Positions 61,441 through 64,000 of a stretch of 64,000 nt of DNA are shown in pieces (position 1 is the first letter of the stretch; every line of letters starts with the position of its first letter). Below the pieces are notes generated by a model. That model saw only the letters and a list, made by a program, of their open reading frames with translations. It made no database searches and was not told the DNA's origin. Position numbers and translations under genes: made by a program. Origin of the DNA: Thalassospira indica (lineage in GTDB: Bacteria; Pseudomonadota; Alphaproteobacteria; Rhodospirillales; Thalassospiraceae). The DNA lies in contig NZ_CP031555.1 in assembly GCF_003403095.1 (NCBI RefSeq), positions 2,708,001-2,772,000 on the forward strand. Reading direction: 5' to 3'.

Positions 61441-61920
61441 ATGGCAGACAAGCTTTCCCATATTGATGCCGGTGGCAACGCGGTGATGGTCGATATTTCG
61501 GCCAAGGCAGAAACTGCGCGCACCGCCATTGCCAAGGCCCGGGTTCTGATGTCTTCCGAAACCGCCAATCTGATTGCCGCGCGCGGCCATAAAAAGGGCG
61601 ACGTTCTTGGCATCGCCCAGCTTGCCGGGATCATGGGGGCAAAAAAGACCCCCGATTTGATCCCGCTTTGTCATCCCCTGCCCTTAACCTCGGTGACGGT
61701 GGATCTGGAACTTGCGACCGACGCGGATGCCGTCGATATCACCGCCACCTGCAAGACGACTGGCAAGACCGGTGTCGAGATGGAAGCCCTCACCGCTGCC
61801 TCGGTTGCGGCGCTGACGGTTTTTGATATGTGCAAGGCAGTGGATAAAAGTATGAGGATTACCGATCTGCGGGTCACCCGGAAAGAAGGTGGCAAATCGG
61901 GGACCTTCGTCGCGGACTAG
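61441..61920 (+). CDS. moaC: Cyclic pyranopterin monophosphate synthase MoaC
   Basis: MoaC forms cyclic pyranopterin monophosphate in molybdenum cofactor synthesis. The 159-residue protein has [34 protein letters not shown] region and [28 protein letters not shown] 61441 is used because it begins 19 bases after trpC; an upstream in-frame start would overlap trpC. The molybdo-oxidoreductase in this window needs this cofactor. moeA, usually the next gene in relatives, is missing here. Confidence 0.96.
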   Translation: MADKLSHIDAGGNAVMVDISAKAETARTAIAKARVLMSSETANLIAARGHKKGDVLGIAQLAGIMGAKKTPDLIPLCHPLPLTSVTVDLELATDADAVDITATCKTTGKTGVEMEALTAASVAALTVFDMCKAVDKSMRITDLRVTRKEGGKSGTFVAD

Positions 61921-62009
61921 ATTCCGTTCTGTCCAGCACGGCCACTATTCACATTTTTTGAACAGTTGCGCTGATTATTCGATTTTATCGTTTAATCGCA
62001 CAGAGCCGC

Positions 62010-62038
62010 TTGACCCGCGAAAAGAACTAAAGTAGAAC
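62010..62038 (+). promoter_or_regulatory. lexA promoter with overlapping alphaproteobacterial SOS box
   Basis: TTGACC (62010-62015, 5 of 6 to -35), a 17-base spacer and TAGAAC (62033-62038, 4 of 6 to -10) form a sigma-70-like promoter 45 bases before lexA. The SOS box GAAC-N7-GAAC at 62024-62038 (GTTC-N7-GTTC on the other strand) covers the spacer and -10. LexA bound there would block its own promoter, giving autorepression. Confidence 0.72.
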
Positions 62039-62082
62039 ATTTATGTATCCTTTTTGTTCTTTTTACAGGTTCGGGAAATATC

Positions 62083-62790
62083 ATGCTGACGCGCAAGCAA
62101 TATGAGTTGCTGGTCTATATAGACAATTACCTTCGCGATCACGGGATTTCGCCCTCGTTCGATGAAATGAAAGAGGCCCTGAACCTTAAATCCAAGTCCG
62201 GCATTCATCGCCTGATCACAGGCCTTGAGGAACGCGGCTTTATCCGCCGCCTTGCCCATCGTGCGCGCGCGCTTGAAGTCGTACGATTGCCCGAAAACAG
62301 CGATGATGACGCCCCGGAAACGCCAAGCAATGTGACCTCGCTTGCCAGTGTGCGAAAGGCCGCCCACCGGCCGACCACGGTGCCAACCGCCTTCTCCGAG
62401 GCCGGGGAATCCGTTGGTCTGCCACTCTATGGCCGGATTGCTGCCGGTACACCGATCGAGGCCCTTCGCGATCAAACGACCATGGTACAGGTTCCCGCCG
62501 CCCTGCTTGGCGCCGGCGATCACTATGCGCTTGAAGTATCGGGGGATTCGATGATTGATGCCGGTATTCTTGATGGAGATACCGTCCTGATCCAGCGCTG
62601 CGAACAGGCCCATGACGGCACGATTGTGGTGGCCCTTGTCGATGACGCCGAAGCCACGCTTAAGCGCCTGAAGCGTGGCCGTGGTGAAGTTCTGCTGGAA
62701 CCGGCCAACGCACGCTATGAAACCCGCGCCCTGTCGCCGGACCGTGTGCGCATTCAGGGCCGTCTGGTCGGGCTGCTGCGTCAGTACTGA
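62083..62790 (+). CDS. lexA: LexA repressor
   Basis: SOS repressor of 235 residues. The N-terminal winged helix starts [32 protein letters not shown]. The self-cleavage site is A121-G122 in [12 protein letters not shown], the catalytic serine is S156 in [16 protein letters not shown], and the lysine is K194 in [11 protein letters not shown] longer linker than in E. coli (about residues 70-110) is typical of Alphaproteobacteria. The 45-base upstream SOS box indicates autoregulation. It is convergent with comEC. Confidence 0.97.
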   Translation: MLTRKQYELLVYIDNYLRDHGISPSFDEMKEALNLKSKSGIHRLITGLEERGFIRRLAHRARALEVVRLPENSDDDAPETPSNVTSLASVRKAAHRPTTVPTAFSEAGESVGLPLYGRIAAGTPIEALRDQTTMVQVPAALLGAGDHYALEVSGDSMIDAGILDGDTVLIQRCEQAHDGTIVVALVDDAEATLKRLKRGRGEVLLEPANARYETRALSPDRVRIQGRLVGLLRQY

Positions 62791-62816
62791 TTGCTTGCGC
62801 GAAGTTATCAACCACA

Positions 62817-62848
62817 AACGCCCGGCGCGCACGCCCGGGCGTTTTTTT
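62817..62848. terminator. Terminator between lexA and comEC
   Basis: AACGCCCGG and CCGGGCGTT form a strong GC-rich stem followed by eight T residues, after lexA and before the convergent comEC stop. Confidence 0.88.
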
Positions 62849-62865
62849 TGAGTGAGATCAGGCTC

Positions 62866-64000
62866 TTATCGCCCTGCTCTGCCGCCGATGATGATCCATG
62901 GCCAATTGCCGGCTTCAGCGCGGACGGTGTTGATGACAGGCTTTTCATCTGGCTTCGATGGCAGCTTGATCGCAACGCCACCCTGCCACCACAGAACGTC
63001 ATCATCAATGACCATGCGCGCGCCAGAGGCCTGACAGGTGGTGGGCAAATCTGTTTGCAGGCTGACAATGATATCTGCATTACGGCAGGCATAAAACGGA
63101 TTGGCAATCCGACTTGCGACAATAATCCGTGACTGAACGATGTTAGCGCTAACATCAAGGGAGCATGGGTCGTTCTGGCAGGCCTGTACGCGGCTTTGTT
63201 CGTGTTCGGGGCGAATGCCAAAGCGGCTCATCCAGATGCCTTTTTGAAAATCATTCAGCCGCGATGAGGTATGCAGGATACCGGCATCGCGATCATAGAC
63301 AGCCCAGCTTTCGCGGTCGCCCGATATCAGGATTTCGGGTTCTTTGTGAAGCACCTGAAAGATGATGGCGGCAATAATCACCGGGAGAACCGGCACGATC
63401 ATCGCCTTGTCACGCCAGATGACGATCCAGGCCAGGGCAAACAGCCCCAAGGCAACCGTCAGCATATCAAGTCCCGAGACATACCAAAGCCCCCAATCCT
63501 GTGCGGCAACCAGTTCGGCTGTTTCCAATAACACCGTCAAACCCGGCTTCATCGCGGACAGTGAGAGCCCCGATAACCCAATCGGCACAAGCGCCAGCGT
63601 TACGACAATCCATGGCATGACCCAGAATGCCATGACCGGAATGGCGACCAGATTGGCGAGTACGCCCAGCATCGAAATACGGCCAAAATGATAACCGATG
63701 ATGGGAGCGGTCACGGCCGTCACAATCAGACTGGTCAGCAGCAAACCGGCAAGATAAAGACCGACACGCTCATACCATGACAGCATCCCCTGCCGATCCA
63801 GCCAGCGTCGCCCCGGACCGTCATAAAACGCAACAAGTGCGCCAACGGCGGCAAACGAGAGTTGGAAGCTAGCCCCAAGTGCCGCGTCAGGCCGAATGAC
63901 AAGCACAATGATCGCGGCCACACCCACAAGGCGCAACGATATGGCACGGCGATCCAGCAGGAGTGCCAGCCAAACCACAAGCAACATGACAAAGGCGCGC
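62866..64000 (-). CDS. comEC: ComEC/Rec2-family DNA transport protein, 3' part (5' end beyond window)
   Basis: The frame is open to the right edge; about 377 residues are visible, beginning with RAFVM-like sequence, as in the ComEC competence domain. The visible part holds the second half of the transmembrane domain (several segments, including LVGVAAIIVLVIRPDAALGASFQLSFAAVGAL, AIPVMAFWVMPWIVVTLALVPIG), then a soluble C-terminal segment. The latter lacks the HxHxDH signature of the metallo-beta-lactamase domain found in long ComEC proteins, but has ISGDRESWAVYDRDAG and paired cysteines. ComEC moves single-stranded DNA across the inner membrane in competent cells. The reading strand puts it convergent with lexA. 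Confidence 0.85.
   Translation of the reverse strand, partial: RAFVMLLVVWLALLLDRRAISLRLVGVAAIIVLVIRPDAALGASFQLSFAAVGALVAFYDGPGRRWLDRQGMLSWYERVGLYLAGLLLTSLIVTAVTAPIIGYHFGRISMLGVLANLVAIPVMAFWVMPWIVVTLALVPIGLSGLSLSAMKPGLTVLLETAELVAAQDWGLWYVSGLDMLTVALGLFALAWIVIWRDKAMIVPVLPVIIAAIIFQVLHKEPEILISGDRESWAVYDRDAGILHTSSRLNDFQKGIWMSRFGIRPEHEQSRVQACQNDPCSLDVSANIVQSRIIVASRIANPFYACRNADIIVSLQTDLPTTCQASGARMVIDDDVLWWQGGVAIKLPSKPDEKPVINTVRAEAGNWPWIIIGGRAGR

Overview
The window is 64 kb of bacterial chromosome, densely packed with core genes on both strands. The gene neighbourhoods are alphaproteobacterial: tpiA-secG-pyrG-kdsA-eno-ftsB followed by pdhA-pdhB-pdhC-lpd-lipA-ratA; folK-rpoZ-rsh-pdxJ-acpS-lepB-rnc-era-recO-parC; ppiD-trpE/trpGDC-moaC-lexA-comEC. 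An E1-beta subunit carrying its own lipoyl domain, a HemB without zinc cysteines, and a LexA box built as a direct repeat (GAAC-N7-GAAC) point the same way. Moderate GC, a TRAP transporter, a flagellar stator and the family-level look of the proteins suggest a marine Rhodospirillales such as Thalassospira. The genus is my inference, not shown by the sequence.

Layout. 0-13 kb: the end of an MFS transporter, hemB, an atypical HAD protein, a tiny DUF1127 gene, a MatB-like malonyl-CoA synthetase, an ornithine/lysine decarboxylase divergent from an aldehyde dehydrogenase, threonine dehydratase, a flavin reductase, motAB and bpt. 13-16 kb: a TRAP transporter whose binding-protein gene is tail-to-tail with its two membrane genes. 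16.4-27.7 kb: one long minus-strand run from folK to parC covering folate, (p)ppGpp, B6, acyl carrier protein, secretion, RNA processing and DNA topology, with two unannotated membrane micro-proteins between era and recO. 27.9-36.9 kb: NYN protein, family-5 uracil-DNA glycosylase, RecQ, then glutathione peroxidase/molybdo-oxidoreductase, smpB, dapA, lytic transglycosylase and haloacid dehalogenase. 37-40 kb: bactofilin/M23 peptidase, pgpA, pncC. 40-53.6 kb: lipoate and pyruvate dehydrogenase genes, then eno, kdsA, pyrG, secG and tpiA. 53.9-64 kb: ppiD, trpE, a yibQ-like deacetylase gene on the opposite strand, trpGDC, moaC, lexA and the 3' part of comEC.

Functionally the window joins lower glycolysis (tpiA, eno) to pyruvate dehydrogenase and the lipoylation it needs (lipA, lpd), envelope building (kdsA, pgpA, slt, M23/bactofilin, ftsB), tryptophan and lysine synthesis, and DNA repair or SOS (recO, udg, recQ, lexA). 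I saw no rRNA, tRNA, insertion sequence, prophage or CRISPR array. Nothing here is convincingly a new multi-gene system. The points most worth a second look are small: two coupled membrane micro-proteins, a DUF1127 gene, an 87% identical DNA duplication encoding two lipoyl domains, promoter-proximal dyads, and broken or rearranged classic operons (trp, TRAP, moaC-moeA).
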